Positions 44,675 through 56,620 of a DNA stretch of 64,000 nt are shown piece by piece. Position 1 is the first letter of the stretch. Every line of letters starts with the position of its first letter. Source of the stretch: Emydura subglobosa (taxonomy: Eukaryota > Chordata > Testudines > Chelidae); contig ML679956.1 in assembly GCA_007922225.1 (NCBI GenBank), forward strand, positions 71,168,111 through 71,232,110, given 5' to 3'. A program made the translations under genes and the position numbers. Under the pieces are notes generated by a model, which saw only the letters and a list, made by a program, of their open reading frames with translations, was not told the DNA's origin and ran no database searches.

Positions 44675-44885
44675 GGAAAAGCAGCCCAGTCTACTAGACA
44701 GGGCACTGGGTTGCCACTCAAGGGACCTGGGTTCTATTCCCACCGCTGAGCGACCTACTGCAAGTCAGATCTGCTTCCCTGCTCACATTTAGACTGAAGG
44801 CTCACGGGGGCAGGACTGTCTCACACCATGCCCTGATCTCTGTTGGGCCCCTGCCTGCTACTGGAATATAAATACTATGTATTTT
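44675..44885 (+). repeat. MIR-type SINE with LINE-like tail
   Basis: GACAGGGCACTGGGTTGCCA then GGGACCTGGGTTCTATTCCC and AGACTGAAGGCTCACGGGGG, with a tail CTGATCTCTGTTGGGCCCC and GCTACTGGAATATAAATA. Confidence 0.75.
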
Positions 44886-46387
44886 ACATAGGTCTAGTGC
44901 CTTCCGTCCTGAGGAACCCCAGCGCTATACAACTGGCTTACGTACAATACCATTGAAACGGAGCCCACTGAGAAGTGAGGAGTAGCAGATGGGCACCATG
45001 CTGTCCAGCAACAGGGAACACCTGCTAGTACTGAAAATCTAAATGGACATTTAGAGAGAAAAAACAGGGGCACCCTATTCCCCTCTGAAATGTCAAGGGA
45101 CACTGGGCATCTTTTGAGTAGGAAGGAGGCAAAGGCAGGTCTCTGCTTTGAGGAGAGAAGCTATGGGCTCTTTAACATCCCTGGAGAGCAGATGGAAGGT
45201 GAAATCCTGGCTCAGTCAATAGCAAAACTGCCATTTGATTTCACTGTGACCAGGACTTCATCATAGGCCTTCGGTTCGAAGGGCCTGCCCAAGTGATTTG
45301 AATCCCAAGTGGATGGAATTCAATTCTACTACCGTACCTTGGGAGAATGAAGGGGCTTTGATTTAATGGCTAGTAGATACACCAGAGCATGCCCCACTGC
45401 TGTCAAACTTCAATGATTTCACATTGTAATCCTTCCTAGCTGGACTTTATTATACAGGAACTTAGGTGACTCAATGGAAGTCACCCTGCAGGGCAGGACA
45501 CTCCCTGGCTGTCATGCAGGAGGTCAGAGTAGAGGATTGTAATGGTCGCTTCCGGCTTAAACAAAAAAGGATGAACCCATGAAGTTGAAGGGTGAATTCT
45601 GTCATTCTGGACAATAAGTTTATTATTTAACTAAGCCTGTCTGTAATGTCTCTTGAAACTGAATATTTCCAGTCTCACCACACACTTCCCCTCCCCCCGA
45701 CTATTACTGAAGGTTGTAAATGACGGGCTTACATCAAAAGAGAAAAAGGTTGCTTTGAATAACTGCTGTTTGGGCTATTGCTATAGTTGTGGTGGTTTGT
45801 TCGCTATTTTAAGCAAGACTCGAAGGGAGGAGTTGAAGAGCTAGTATTAGAAAAGCTGCCTGGAAAACAGTATCAACTTTGGCTGGGGTTTTTCAGCTTT
45901 TGTTTTGTTTCTAAAGCGGTCTCATTAGAAATAGGGAAGTTGTTTGACCACAACATTCAACCGTCACTTATTGCAGGGGGAAGAACTTGACCTAAATATG
46001 TCAGGGATGAGGACAGCTGTGTAGAAAAATATTCTCCCTCCTGCAAAAAAAATAAAAACAAAAGTCACAAGGGAATATTGTAATTTTCACTTGAAAACAC
46101 GGGGGTAAGATGCTGGACTGAAAGCCATGTAGATTGCAACCCTTTGTGTGTCTAGCTGACAGGTACAGAACAAGCACAACATGGACAGCGAAAGCTCCCC
46201 TGCCCTGCTTCATCAGTGTAACAGCCCTGTGCTGGAGAGAGCATAGTGCTAGGACTAGAGGGATGGTAGAACATCCATAACTATTTAAGTCCACATTCAA
46301 TGCTCCCTGAAGCTAACGGTTGTCTTTCCATTGACTTCAATGAGAGGTGGATCAGCACGTTGCTTCTTTGCAGTTTGTCAGTGACGG
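44886..46387. other. no gene recognised, small MITE fragment
   Basis: A GTCTTTCCATTGACTTCAAT word at about 46320 marks a palindromic repeat remnant. The rest is unique-looking. Confidence 0.4.
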
Positions 46388-47290
46388 TGGCAAAAGTTGG
46401 CTAAATTAGCCAGCAAGGATTTTTAATAAGTTTGTCTAGTCAGAGGTAGTACCATATGACTGGAGAATAACTAATGTCATAGCTATATTTAAGAAAGGGA
46501 AATAAAGTGATCTGGACAATTACAGACATGTTAGTCTGACCGCAGTAGCATGCACGATTTTAGAACGAATTGTGAAAGAAAGAATAATTAGAAATGCATA
46601 GAAGTGAATAGTAAAGGAGATACAATGTAACATTGGTTTATGGAAGGCAGATCATCCCTGACAAACCTGATTTCCTTCTTTGCAAAAATAGGTGATCTTT
46701 TAGGTGAGGAAAATGTAATAGATCTAATAAACTTGGACTTCAGTAAAGCATTTGACACAGCACAATATGGGAAATTATTAGTTAAACTGGGGAAGATGGG
46801 GATCCGTACAAGAACTGTAGGGTGGATAAGGAATTGGCTAAAGGGAAGATGGCAATAGGTTGTGCTGAAAGGAGAATTATTGGACTGGAGGGAGGTTATA
46901 ATGGAGTTCCTCAAGGATCAGTCTTGGGACCAATCTTGTTCACTATTTTTATTAAATGACCTTGGCACAAAAAATAGGAGATGTGTTAATGAAATTTGGG
47001 AGGCATTATCAATACAGAGGAAAATCAGAATGTTCTACAGGAAGATCTGAATGACCTTGAATAGTGGAGTGACAGAAATGGGATGAAATTCAATAGTACA
47101 AAGTCATGCATTTAGGGTCTAATAAGAATTACTGCTGCAAGCTGGGGATTTATCAGTTGGAAGTGACAGAGCAGAGCAGAGGAGAGAGAGAGAGACCTGA
47201 ATGCAAGAGTCAATCACAGGATGACTATGACCCACCAATGTGATGCAGCTGTGAAAAGGCAAATGCGATCTCTGCATGCATTAGGCACAC
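46388..47290 (+). mobile_element. broken CR1 LINE, reverse-transcriptase region
   Basis: Frames give FDTAQYGKLLVKLGKMGI (about 46755-46800), a disrupted GVPQGS block (about 46905-46925, after a frameshift), and later remnants of EVTEEE-like and MTMTHQCDAA-type text. The stretch that should carry FADD is deleted near 46995, where ATGAAATTTG runs into GGAGGCATTATC. The 3' end is lost beyond about 47290. Confidence 0.8.
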
Positions 47291-47852
47291 ACAAAGCAAA
47301 TTCAGTTTATTACTTGAGTTTCACAGGCATAGAACATGAATAATTTTAAAGATATTCATCTAGCTCTACAGAAAAACTAGCTCCACAGACAAATGCAAGA
47401 CATGCAGCACCACAGAGCATTTCTCAGAGATCTAACTGCCTACACATTCAGATAAAAACTGAACTTGACATGATTACAAAAGAATCTTTCATCGAGTGGC
47501 TCAGACAATATTACAGCCTATTGGAAATGCACTGGGACCACCAAGTCATTTCTCACAAAAATTGAAAGATAGCAACAGGTGACCAAAGCTGAATTTGAAC
47601 AGGTGACACAATGTGAGGGGTTCTGAATCCTGTTATTTCTGAGTCATCCTTCCTGTGAATATTTATATAGCTAAAAAAAGGGCTGTTTCTTGAGACAGAA
47701 AAGAGCCATTTTACTGCTAGAAGCACTTTTGGCTGCTAAAATGCTAACGTTTATCTGTCAAACATTAAAAATTACCACATGGTGCATGTATACAATTTTC
47801 CTCTGAGGATGGAATTGTGTTGCATTTGCTGGCAGAGATGGGGAAGTTTTAT
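47291..47852. other. no gene recognised
   Basis: AT-rich unique-looking sequence. Confidence 0.4.
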
Positions 47853-47860
47853 TTTAGATT

Positions 47861-48049
47861 AGTGGCTCTCCAATATTTTTTCCTGTTGTCCATGGATCAT
47901 TTAAGGGGGACATTCGGTCACAAGCCATCTTCCCTCTCAACGCCCTGGTCCATCATTATGCACTGTTCAAAATTCAGTGTTCTGTGGACTATGCTTATGG
48001 GCTTGAGAAACCACCAGTAGTTACTGGACCACAGCTGGAGAGCCACAGT
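47861..48049. mobile_element. short hAT-like MITE
   Basis: Termini AGTGGCTCTCCAA (47861-47873) and CTGGAGAGCCACA (48035-48047) are inverted at 11 of 13 positions. Flanking octamers TTTAGATT and CTTAAATC differ only by transitions and could be a decayed target duplication. No frame. Confidence 0.65.
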
Positions 48050-48867
48050 CTTAAATCCAATCTGCTATTCACTAAACAAAAAAAAAATCACTTTTCTTAT
48101 GCAAAGTGGGTCAGAACCTAGTGTTCGGCTGGGAAGAATTGGAGGCTCAGAGCTTTAAGAAAGAAAAAAGCACTAAAAGCAGCTAGCTTTAAAAACAAAA
48201 CAAAAATGGCTCCTTATATTTACCAGCCTAGTGAGGCCTGTATGAGATTAATTAAAGAGAACAAAACTATAAAGCAAGGAAGAAATATTAGGGCAACAAA
48301 AAAAACCTATGTTGCTTGATTCCTAATTATACTGTTGGCCTGCTGTCTAATAGGTTGCTTGTCTTTCTCTGCCACAATGTAATGTAGCTTGGATGTAGCA
48401 TGTTCTGCAGGTGACGCGTATGAAGCCATGTCTATCTGCTACACAGATGTTTGATTTTGTACTGGCTCTAGATAGCCAGATTATTTTTAGGGGGGAGGAG
48501 GGAAGAGGAGGGTAAAAGCTGTCCTTGAGCACTAATAATTCTCTTGTGCCACAGCTGGCTGAATGCTTTGAGCCAGAGTCAGTCCGACTGGGAGTCATTA
48601 TCAGATGCTTTTCTCCTCAGTGCCTCCAGTGGTGGAGAAATGCAGATTTGTACATGGAATCATTTCTGCATCAGTTCTAGGCGCCGGCATGCGCATAGTC
48701 TGCTCAGAGAACAGACAGACACACAGGAATGGTGTGGAATGGTGGTATTGTTTCAATTGCTCAATCCCATCACAGCATTCACCACTGACACCAGGAAGTT
48801 CACAAAGGTTTTGCAGGATGGTTCCCTCAGTGAGACTGAGGAAGGACCACTGACTAGAGAGAGGGCA
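48050..48867. other. no gene recognised
   Basis: Unique-looking, with A-runs at about 48079 and 48297. Overlapping short frames at 48544-48942 lack domains. Confidence 0.4.
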
Positions 48868-49082
48868 GCCCAATGCTTTGGCTACAAGCCTGGGAGACGG
48901 GAGAGCTGGGTTCATTTCCCTTCTCTGCCACAGATTTCCTGAGAGACCTTGGGCAAGTCACTTAGTCTCTGCCTCATTTCCCCATCTGTAAATTGGAGGT
49001 TCTTCCCACCTCCGTCTGAGGGCTTCTGGGGAGATAAAATACACTCTGAAAAGATTGTGAGGTGCTGAGCTATTATGGTATA
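48868..49082 (+). repeat. MIR-type SINE
   Basis: GGGAGAGCTGGGTTCATTTC then TTGGGCAAGTCACTTAGTCT and TCTGCCTCATTTCCCCATCT, then CTGTAAATTGG. Good forward MIR order. Confidence 0.85.
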
Positions 49083-49234
49083 TATTACAACAGGCTGGGC
49101 AGAGCAGCAGCAGCATTGGGTGTCCCCGGCTCTAACTGCTCTCAGAGTAGGATCCACATTAGTGGCTTTGGCTAGCTGTCTCCTGTGCGATTCTGTCCTT
49201 TGTGAGGATGCTTTGACTGAACTAGAGTCTAGCC
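49083..49234. other. no gene recognised
   Basis: Short unique-looking stretch between MIR and a DNA transposon. Confidence 0.35.
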
Positions 49235-49645
49235 CAGTCACTCTTAACCAGGAGAATGCAGACGCCTGGGGATATGCAGAGGTCTTCCAGGGGGCACATC
49301 AATTCATCTAGGTACTTGCCTAGTTTTACAACAGGCGACGTTAAAAGCACCAGCACAGCCTGTACAAACTAAAATTTCATATGGACAATGCCTAGTTCAT
49401 ACTGCTCTATATACTCGACACTGAAATGTTCGCACAATATTTATATCCCAGTTGATTTATTTTAGAATCATGTGGTAAAAAATGAGAAAGGAAGCAGTTT
49501 TTCCAGGAATAGTGCGCTGTGACCCTTCTGTATTTTTAGGTCTGATTTGGTAAGCAAGTCGTTTTGAAGCGAGATGAAAGCTGGGGTACGCAAGACAAAG
49601 CAGCCTCCTGAAGAGAGGTACAGTCGTCTGGAGAGTTGAGAGGCC
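49235..49645. mobile_element. non-autonomous hAT-like element
   Basis: Starts with CAGTCACTCTTAACCAGG and ends with GGAGAGTTGAGAGGCC as a degenerate inverted pair. The interior with CTTCCAGGGGGCACATCAAT and TATACTCGACACTGAAATGT is recalled from a common sauropsid hAT-derived repeat. No transposase frame. Family identity is by recall. Confidence 0.6.
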
Positions 49646-50480
49646 CAGGTCTCGATCGGTGGCTCGCAGCATGCGCCACTCAAGGGTGCTTGCATGTTAC
49701 GCAGCAAATGCGCGTTTGCTTCGGAGTTGAAAACGTGTTTCCCGAGCCGCGCTCTAGGGTTGGGAAATGGAAGCGTTCGAATCAGCCTCATTGCTGAGGA
49801 AGCAGACGGCACAGGGCACCACCTTCCCCCCCCCCCACTCCCCAACTTCCCTGGCAGCAGATCTGCCCTGAGCCTGGCAGTGCTTGAAGCAGCTGCTGTC
49901 TCTGCCCTGCAGCAGCTGCTTCATCACAGGGGAAGGAGGAGAGTAGTGACTCTGGCTCCTCCATTGCCTACTGCCCTCCAAGCTGTAGCAGCCCCAGGGA
50001 GCCCACGGACACGAGTTTGACTGGCTATGCCTGAGAGCGAGGAAAGGAGGCTTCCCTCCCCCATACAGCTGCCCAGAGCAGCCCAGTGGAGGAGGAATTA
50101 GAGAAGCTGAGAACTTCCTCGGATTAAAAGCCGTTCCACTAGTGGGGTCGACCAAATTTCTCCACCACAATGGAGGAAATTTGTACTCGCCGTGTACCAC
50201 AATGGTTCAGACGGCTGCCTTAAACTCTGTGGCCAGAATCAGTGAGCATTCACGGTTTAGTTCTCTTTCAATACCATGCAGTAGTGGAGCACAGCTAGGG
50301 TTTCGCTATTTCGTCTACAGCAAAGATATTCTTTCCTGGCTTGGTAGCAACATATGCTTATGAAGCAAAGGCCAGAGAAAACGGATATGGTTACCATAGA
50401 GCAGACGCCTACCAGCTTTCTCAGCATGGATCTGGAGCGATCAGAATTTCAAAAAGGAACAAAACAGAGGAAAACTCTTA
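49646..50480. other. no gene recognised
   Basis: GC-rich at 49800-50050 with C-runs near 49827. Open frames on both strands there are compositional. Confidence 0.4.
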
Positions 50481-50772
50481 GGGCTTGTCTACATGGTGAG
50501 TTATACCAGTATAAGGCAACGTGAGAATTTAAGCAAGTCTAGTTACACCAGTTTAACTCCCTGTGTGCATGCTCTTACTCTAGTATAAGAGGGTTTTCTC
50601 CAGTTTATTTGATGTTGCTTTGGAAGGAGGTTTAAGCTAAAACAAAAAAACCCCAAACCAGCCACTCTGATTCTGGCAGAAGAGAGTATCTACACAGGGG
50701 GATTATACCAGCATAACTAGAGCACTGAACTGTACTGGTATAACTGGAAACATTTTCCCTGTACACAAGCCC
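50481..50772. mobile_element. MITE with TTA target duplication
   Basis: GGGCTTGTCTACATGG at the left pairs with CCCTGTACACAAGCCC at the right (13 of 16). TTA flanks both sides (50478-50480 and 50773-50775). A 3-bp TWA duplication fits PIF/Harbinger elements. No ORF. Confidence 0.65.
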
Positions 50773-50984
50773 TTAGTGGCTGAGATGGATGCAAGAGACA
50801 AAAAAACACTCACCAACATCAGTCAAAACCAGCAAGAGCTGGGGAATCAGCTTTGGTTTGAGCAACAGTTTATCTGCTCTTACTTAAGCTGAACCACTTT
50901 TCCCTTCTCTCCCAGGTGATGTTTTTTGCTTGGGGTTTTTTTTGTTTTTTTTTAAATCAGGCCCCTTTTAAGTCAATGATTGGC

Positions 50985-51058
50985 TTTGGGCCTGATCCAA
51001 GTGCCTCAAAAATCAACTGAAAGCCTCCCTTTGACTTCAACAAGGTCCGGATCAGCCT
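50985..51058. repeat. palindromic GATCCAA-type MITE
   Basis: GGGCCTGATCCAAGTGCC faces AAGGTCCGGATCAGCC with a TTGACTTCAACAAGG stretch at the right arm. Confidence 0.5.
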
Positions 51059-51829
51059 TTCAATGACGAACAAAGCACTCTGCAGAGTAGCATGGTGGCT
51101 GAAAACCCCAGACTCTTTGTTCCTGCAACTCTCATTTTCCAGCTGTAGTATGCTTCTCGGCAAAGACAAGTCAGCAAATGCCCAGATTTATGGAGTTCAG
51201 CCACATGGCGACCTCTTTCAGGGCCACACGAGCAGCTAGCATTTGAAGCCTTTTACAGTATATGTAACATGGGACAACGTGCACTTTTCCATTAAAGATT
51301 TAAAGCCTCTCTCTAGTGAAGTAGGTGTCACCTTGGGTCTTGCATATAGATGTGCCTTGTATGACTTCCATTGCAGGTTCACTTGGTTGGCTTCGTGAAA
51401 GATGCCGTCTCCTTCCAGTAGGTCAAACCTCTTTCTCAGGGGATTCTGAACTGCCTCTCACCCAGGTATCTAAATGCCAACAGGTTTCATCAAGGGACAC
51501 TCTGTTGACCCATAATTTGGTATCACTAGGAGAAGAATTACATTGCTCGTCTATTAAACATAGTGAGGAAGACCTGCTGTTGGAAACAACTTGGACATTT
51601 CCAGTTTCTGCAGGCTTGCAGAGACAGAGTATCGGGACAACAACATATCATCCTCCATAGTACTGAGCACTTCCCCTAAGGTAGCTGCTGCAGCTTGTAT
51701 TGGAAAAGGGAGGGAAGGGGAAAACCAGAAGCCAAGAATGGATGGAGAAGATGAAGTGTCTCATCTCTTGGGCAGGACCAGCATTGTATCATTACCTTGG
51801 GTTGGTGGGCTTGACTTTCCTTTAGCACC
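51059..51829. other. no gene recognised
   Basis: Unique-looking. Frames at 51325-51660 and 51591-51881 lack domains. Confidence 0.4.
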
Positions 51830-51898
51830 CAATGCTGTAATTCTATTAACTTCAGTGGGGTTACTCCAGAGTTACAGCTGAAAGAGGAATCAGGCCTA
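51830..51898. repeat. palindromic MITE fragment
   Basis: TTCTATTAACTTCAGTGGGG then TTACTCCAGAGTTACAGCTG and AATCAGGCC resembles the palindromic repeat family here. Confidence 0.4.
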
Positions 51899-53615
51899 TA
51901 GTTTGTGTCCTTGTTCTGAGGTGTAGGCAGATACAGGCCCACAAGCATCATTTCCACTTTCTAGTGACAATATTTCATATGGAGATGGGTGGGAGCGGAG
52001 GAGGATTGGTTCTTCATCAAGCTTTTTTACGAAGATGCTGTTAGTTCCCTATTCAGCTGCACCCACCATGCTACATTCACAATGTGGAAATGGCATGCCT
52101 GCCTCGGGAGCTCATTACAGGTGTTTCAGGGTAAGCAGAGGGGAATGCAGCATCAGATCAGACAGTGTGTATGTGCTCAACTTAAAATTCCTAGCTACAT
52201 CCTGGTTTGAGGCGGGAAGGTGAGGGAGGATTCTCTGTGATACTACACCAAGGCTCCCTGCCATGAAAATAGAACGCCACCAGCTGATTCCAGTAGGAGT
52301 GCTTTGGTGATTGAAATGATGTGCACAGCAGAGAACAGCTTGATTAATTCATGGGAACTTTAAGTACTTCGGGCTCCATTCATCTGGAATGATCTGTAGC
52401 CTTCTCTGCCACGGGAGTTACAAAGCGTCCCAGGCTTCAGTTCCAGGCGATCTATTAGTCACACCCCCCAGAAGTCAGCACAGCCACAGAGCTCCTTTTG
52501 TTTTAAAGATGTATATGGCTGAGCTACTGAGCTCTAGACAAGGGCAGGGACTTAAACAGGCAGCTGGGCAAGAAGAATGGTGGATGGGAGGGCATTTCCC
52601 TAGAGAAAGGGGGAGGGGAGGCATGTGGATAAGTCAAACCATTTGTAAGCAGTTTCATTGTTTCTATCTGGAAAATCATCATCCTCCACCACCACATCAG
52701 TGTAATGAGGCACCTGGCCAGGTCACCTACAGGGACTGAACTCAGAGCTGGTGAATCTACTTGTCAAAATACCTTTTGGGGAGTGTTCATAGAAATTAGA
52801 GCTCTTCATTCAAAAAAGGTCACCAGTCAAAAGTCATATTTTGGACCATTTCTGATCACGGGAAAAGGATTCCAACAGCTCCTCGGTGTCATAGGCTCGG
52901 GATATTTTGATAAGGGTCTCCTGCATAAATCCCCCTCTCCCCATGGCTTGGGACAAAACCACTCACACGCCAGTCGTGTGTGGCACAAGGAAGGCCATGG
53001 GACTGAAGAAAAAAAGAAAAAAAGTCTATTCATTTGCTTTCTTGCTTAAACAAGCCACCGTCATAAAACCATAACGGAGGAGAGAGGAGACATTCCCTGG
53101 AAAATTGTAGCGTGTTTTGATAGGCTAGTGCAGCATTCAACTTGTGTCACCCACAATGGGGTTAGGTCAGCCTTAGCCTGACCTTCAACCGGGAGCACGG
53201 CTTGGAGGTATCTTCCTAATTTTATCAATGGTAAAACACAACCTTGAGGATTCATGTTAACCAGGACTCTGAAGTCTGCAGAGACAGGTTTAAGTTGTGT
53301 AACATCAGGTCAGCTGACCATTGTTAAACCCTACCAGAACCCTAGGTGTTTACCACAACCAGCGACACACTGTTAAAGGTGACTTGTAATTGCATGCAAC
53401 GTCTTGTTTAACGTCACGCTAATGAACATGACTCATCAAGGATGTTGTGGCATAGTGCCACCTTGTGGACTCGGTGAGCATCTAACAGTAAGTTGGCTAG
53501 AGAGAGACATGGAGATGGACAGAGCTTAAGAGTTCCCTGAAGATATTGACTCGGGTTGGTTTCCTCCATTGTGGCCTTGACATACTTGTTAAATGGAACC
53601 AGAAGCTCCCAGGCC
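51899..53615. other. no gene recognised
   Basis: Unique-looking. Between about 53220 and 53460 repeated GTTTAA-type words hint at a decayed element, but I could not pair its ends. Confidence 0.4.
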
Positions 53616-53655
53616 CCTCAAGAATACTACAACCTTCCTCAAGAATACTACAACC
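53616..53655. repeat. 22-bp tandem duplication
   Basis: CCTCAAGAATACTACAACC occurs at about 53616 and again at about 53638, with one unit spacing of 22 bp. Two copies only. Confidence 0.85.
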
Positions 53656-53760
53656 AGCTTCTAGCACGTCCCAATTTTCTCCTGAGATAAGCCCTAGGTG
53701 AATCCCACAAAGGTAAAATATTTGCTTTTCAGAAGTATTTTTATGAGCCTTGCTGGTAAG

Positions 53761-54180
53761 TAGGGTGGCCAACTTTCTATTTACTGAAAACTGGACACTG
53801 AACACTGGACCCTCCCCCACCTCCTGCTCTGCCTCTTCCCCTTCCCCCAAGGTTCTGCCCCTGCTCTGCCTATCTGCCCCCTGCCAAGGCCCCATCCCTG
53901 CTCACTAGCTGCTCTTCCACCTTCCCTCCACCACCCCCTATTTTCCCCCCAGCTGGGCTCCCTTTACTCCAGGGGGAGCGGCAGCTTGATGCAGAGCCTG
54001 CCTGCCCACGAGATGCAGGTAGGAGGCCAGCCCAGGCTGAGCAGAGGCTGATGTACGTGATGACCCGTCACCTCCCCCCCACCCGGCCTTTTGGTGACCG
54101 GTCAGTCCTTCTGACCGGACACTGTATAGGTCCCTCTTTGATCAGACTTTCTGGTTGAAAACTGGACACCTGGCAACCCT
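53761..54180. mobile_element. non-autonomous hAT-like element
   Basis: TAGGGTGGCCAACT at the left end and ACCTGGCAACCCT at the right end are inverted, and the pentamer GTAAG flanks both sides (53756-53760 and 54181-54185). GACCGGACACTG and GAAAACTGGACACC words are internal. The ends resemble hAT, but a hAT would make 8 bp, so the duplication length is unsettled. The interior is C-rich and has no transposase. Confidence 0.65.
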
Positions 54181-54334
54181 GTAAGGTACAAGCCATCTCC
54201 AGAAGAGAAGATCGCCCTCAGAAGCAGGGGTAACCCCTCCAACTGGCCAGTGATTTTGGAGGTGGAGTTTCATTGAGCAACAGATCCTTGCACTCCAGAT
54301 GCCAGGAGTGCTTTTTTGACCTGCCTTCTCTAAC

Positions 54335-54336
<2 letters not shown>
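54181..54336. other. no gene recognised
   Basis: Short unique-looking spacer before the microsatellite. Confidence 0.35.
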
Positions 54337-54383
<47 letters not shown>

Positions 54384-54393
54384 NNNNNNNNNN

Positions 54394-54440
<47 letters not shown>
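54337..54440. repeat. CA microsatellite with assembly gap
   Basis: A (CA)n tract of about 104 bp containing ten N at 54384-54393. The gap size is a placeholder, so the true tract length is unknown. Translations across it are meaningless. Confidence 0.95.
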
Positions 54441-54444
<4 letters not shown>

Positions 54445-55684
54445 AATAAAATCCAAAAACCTTCCTGAAAGAAGGCACTCCACTGTACACAATTCTTCCC
54501 TCGGGAAGAGGAAGAGCGAGAACAAACCATAAGTAACAAACGTTAGCCCCGTTGCTCAATGCACTGCTGGAAGACACCCAGCCACTATGGCAATGAGCAT
54601 GGTGTAAGAACCTGCATAGAATCATTTTGACAGGAGCTTCCCATTAACCCACTCCAGCCCCTACTGGAGCTGCAGTACTAAACTGTGCAAAATCTTTTGC
54701 TGGTGTACAGGCTTTCAGGAGGAGATTTTTCACCCGTGGTATGTTTTAACACAAAGTTCGGATAAAGCCCTGGGGAGAACACTTTCTGGTCGCTCAGTCC
54801 AGCCTTTGGCATGCCACGACCATGCACAAGAGACGGCCCAGGATCAGAGAAACCCTGCACTTGGTGGCTTTATTGTGCGCACACACAGAGTAAAGTCCTG
54901 GTGAACGCTCACTCCCAGCGCCGGTAGCATAGCACCCTTTTCAAAACTCATTCCAAAGTCACTTCAAGAGCGGTCTCCCCGGGGAAAACTAGGCAGAGAT
55001 CTGGAACTGTAAAGGGCAGCCAGGCAATTGTTTTGATCAGTTCAAACCCATTAAGATTTTTCTACAATAAATCTTGGTGTCCCCCGTTCCCTTTTGTTTT
55101 TAAACACCCCTTTTGAAAAGCCCACCATCCGAAAGCCAGAATTATAGCAACTGGCCTGTCCACTAATGCAGGCTGCATGCAGCGGAGGGCACTGGCTTTG
55201 TGTGCCTAAGTGAATAGCACTGCCCTCTAGTGGCTGTCCCAAAAAGAGGCTACAGGACCTACTACTGGTATTAGCTAAACATGTTCTTTATTTTACAGTC
55301 CCAGGTTCAGAGAGATGAGACCTGTGTTCTACTTCCTAGCAGTGGGAGTAATGGCTAGAGCCGTAATTGGGTCTCTTCCTTGTATTTGTTGCAGAGGCTC
55401 CCTCCAGAACCTGTCAACAGGATTTTAGCTCGAGAGTATCTAGAGACGGACGCAAAATACTCCCTCCCTTCGGGTTGAATGACTGAAGTGTCTCCAGCCC
55501 GTGCCAGCCAGCTGGCAAGCGCCTTCGATCCCCGCTGGTGCTGCTCTGCAGCTGAACAAGTGACTCCATTTCAACCCCCAGTGGGATCTCCGCCCTAGAG
55601 CTCTGCTGGGTTTCTTGAGGCTGGTGAACTGCTGAAGTTTGAGGATGAGTCTTAGGCCATGTGAACTGGATGGGGCAGTGTGGT
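54441..55684. other. no gene recognised
   Basis: Unique-looking with weak SINE-like words near 55300-55350. No domain or clean repeat family. Confidence 0.4.
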
Positions 55685-55775
55685 TAGGGTGACCAGATGC
55701 CCCGAATATTGGGACTGTCCCTATAAAAATCAGGACTTTTTCTGATATAGGCACCTGATTGTTCACATCACCCTA
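55685..55775. mobile_element. TAGGGTGACC hAT MITE, internally deleted
   Basis: TAGGGTGACCAGATGCCCCG then AATATTGGGACTGTCCC leads to CACATCACCCTA at the right end. It is the same family as the outer element at 34518-35163 but only 91 bp. Flanking octamers share 5 of 8 positions, so no duplication is claimed. Confidence 0.75.
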
Positions 55776-56334
55776 GAGATGGTGTTCATGCACAAGCAGC
55801 CCAGATTCTATGGCCTCAGCTGCACTTAGTCAAGTTTTTGGAGTGATTTGTAATCAACCCTCACTGGCTCTGTTCTCCACATTCACACCTGCATCGGGAC
55901 AATCAGGGTGTAAGGGGGCCTGTCCCTACCTCCCCCTCTTTGCATGCCTCATCTTTGTGCTCTTTGGGCCAAATTCAGAGCTGGTGTAAGCAGGTGTCCC
56001 TTGAGCATGAGGGGTGGCACCCATCACCAACACTAAACCTGCCAAGGTTCTCTAGGGCACAATTCCTGCCCTGGCCCCTCTTGTTCCAGTGGGGTAAGGA
56101 GGATACTGCAGCCCTTGACAGAGGTCCCCCTACTTCCTGCTCTTGCACCGGCTTAGCTATGCTGGCCAGCAAACAGTGGGGGGCAGATGCAAGACTCCAG
56201 CCATCTGCCCACCTCCAAGCCACTTGCTCACGGCAGGGAATACTCGGCAAAGCGGGGCGGGGACGATTTTATTTCCCTGCTGGGCAGAGTAAGACTAGGG
56301 CTCCGTGATGTCTGCTGCACTGTTAAGTATGTCG
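55776..56334. other. no gene recognised
   Basis: Unique-looking. A GGGCCAAATTCAGAGCTGGT word at 55966 is a small repeat remnant. Confidence 0.4.
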
Positions 56335-56620
56335 TCACAGCAGAATTAACTCAGGTGATTGGCACTGGCGTTAGCCCAGCCCAGGTGTGAGAGGCCAAAC
56401 TGCAAAGCCCTGCCAGAGTTAGTCTGTCCTCAGTAGTGCTACGCTCTCCTGTGTGCGTCGTTAAGAGTTCTGGGGGCACAGCCTATCGCTCTTAGCGGGG
56501 CGGTAAGCGGAGTCACTCTGATGCTTTCCCGCTGAACTATGGGAGAACGTGTCTGTCCTCCGGACATGGAGAATTATGGGAAGGCACTGGAAGTCTATGG
56601 ACACTTGATTTTGCCTGCAG
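56335..56620 (+). repeat. unnamed dispersed repeat, copy 2
   Basis: Matches 29325-29600 word for word in order (AACTCAGGTGAT, GCGTTAGCCCAGCCCAG, GAGAGGCCA, CTGCAAAGCC, GGGCACAGCCTA, CTATGGGAGAACG, GGGAAGGCACTGGA). Termini are not clear. Confidence 0.65.

Noticed and set aside
54218..54625. Long minus frame rich in Val and Cys
   Set aside because: It is a translation of the CA microsatellite and includes the N gap.
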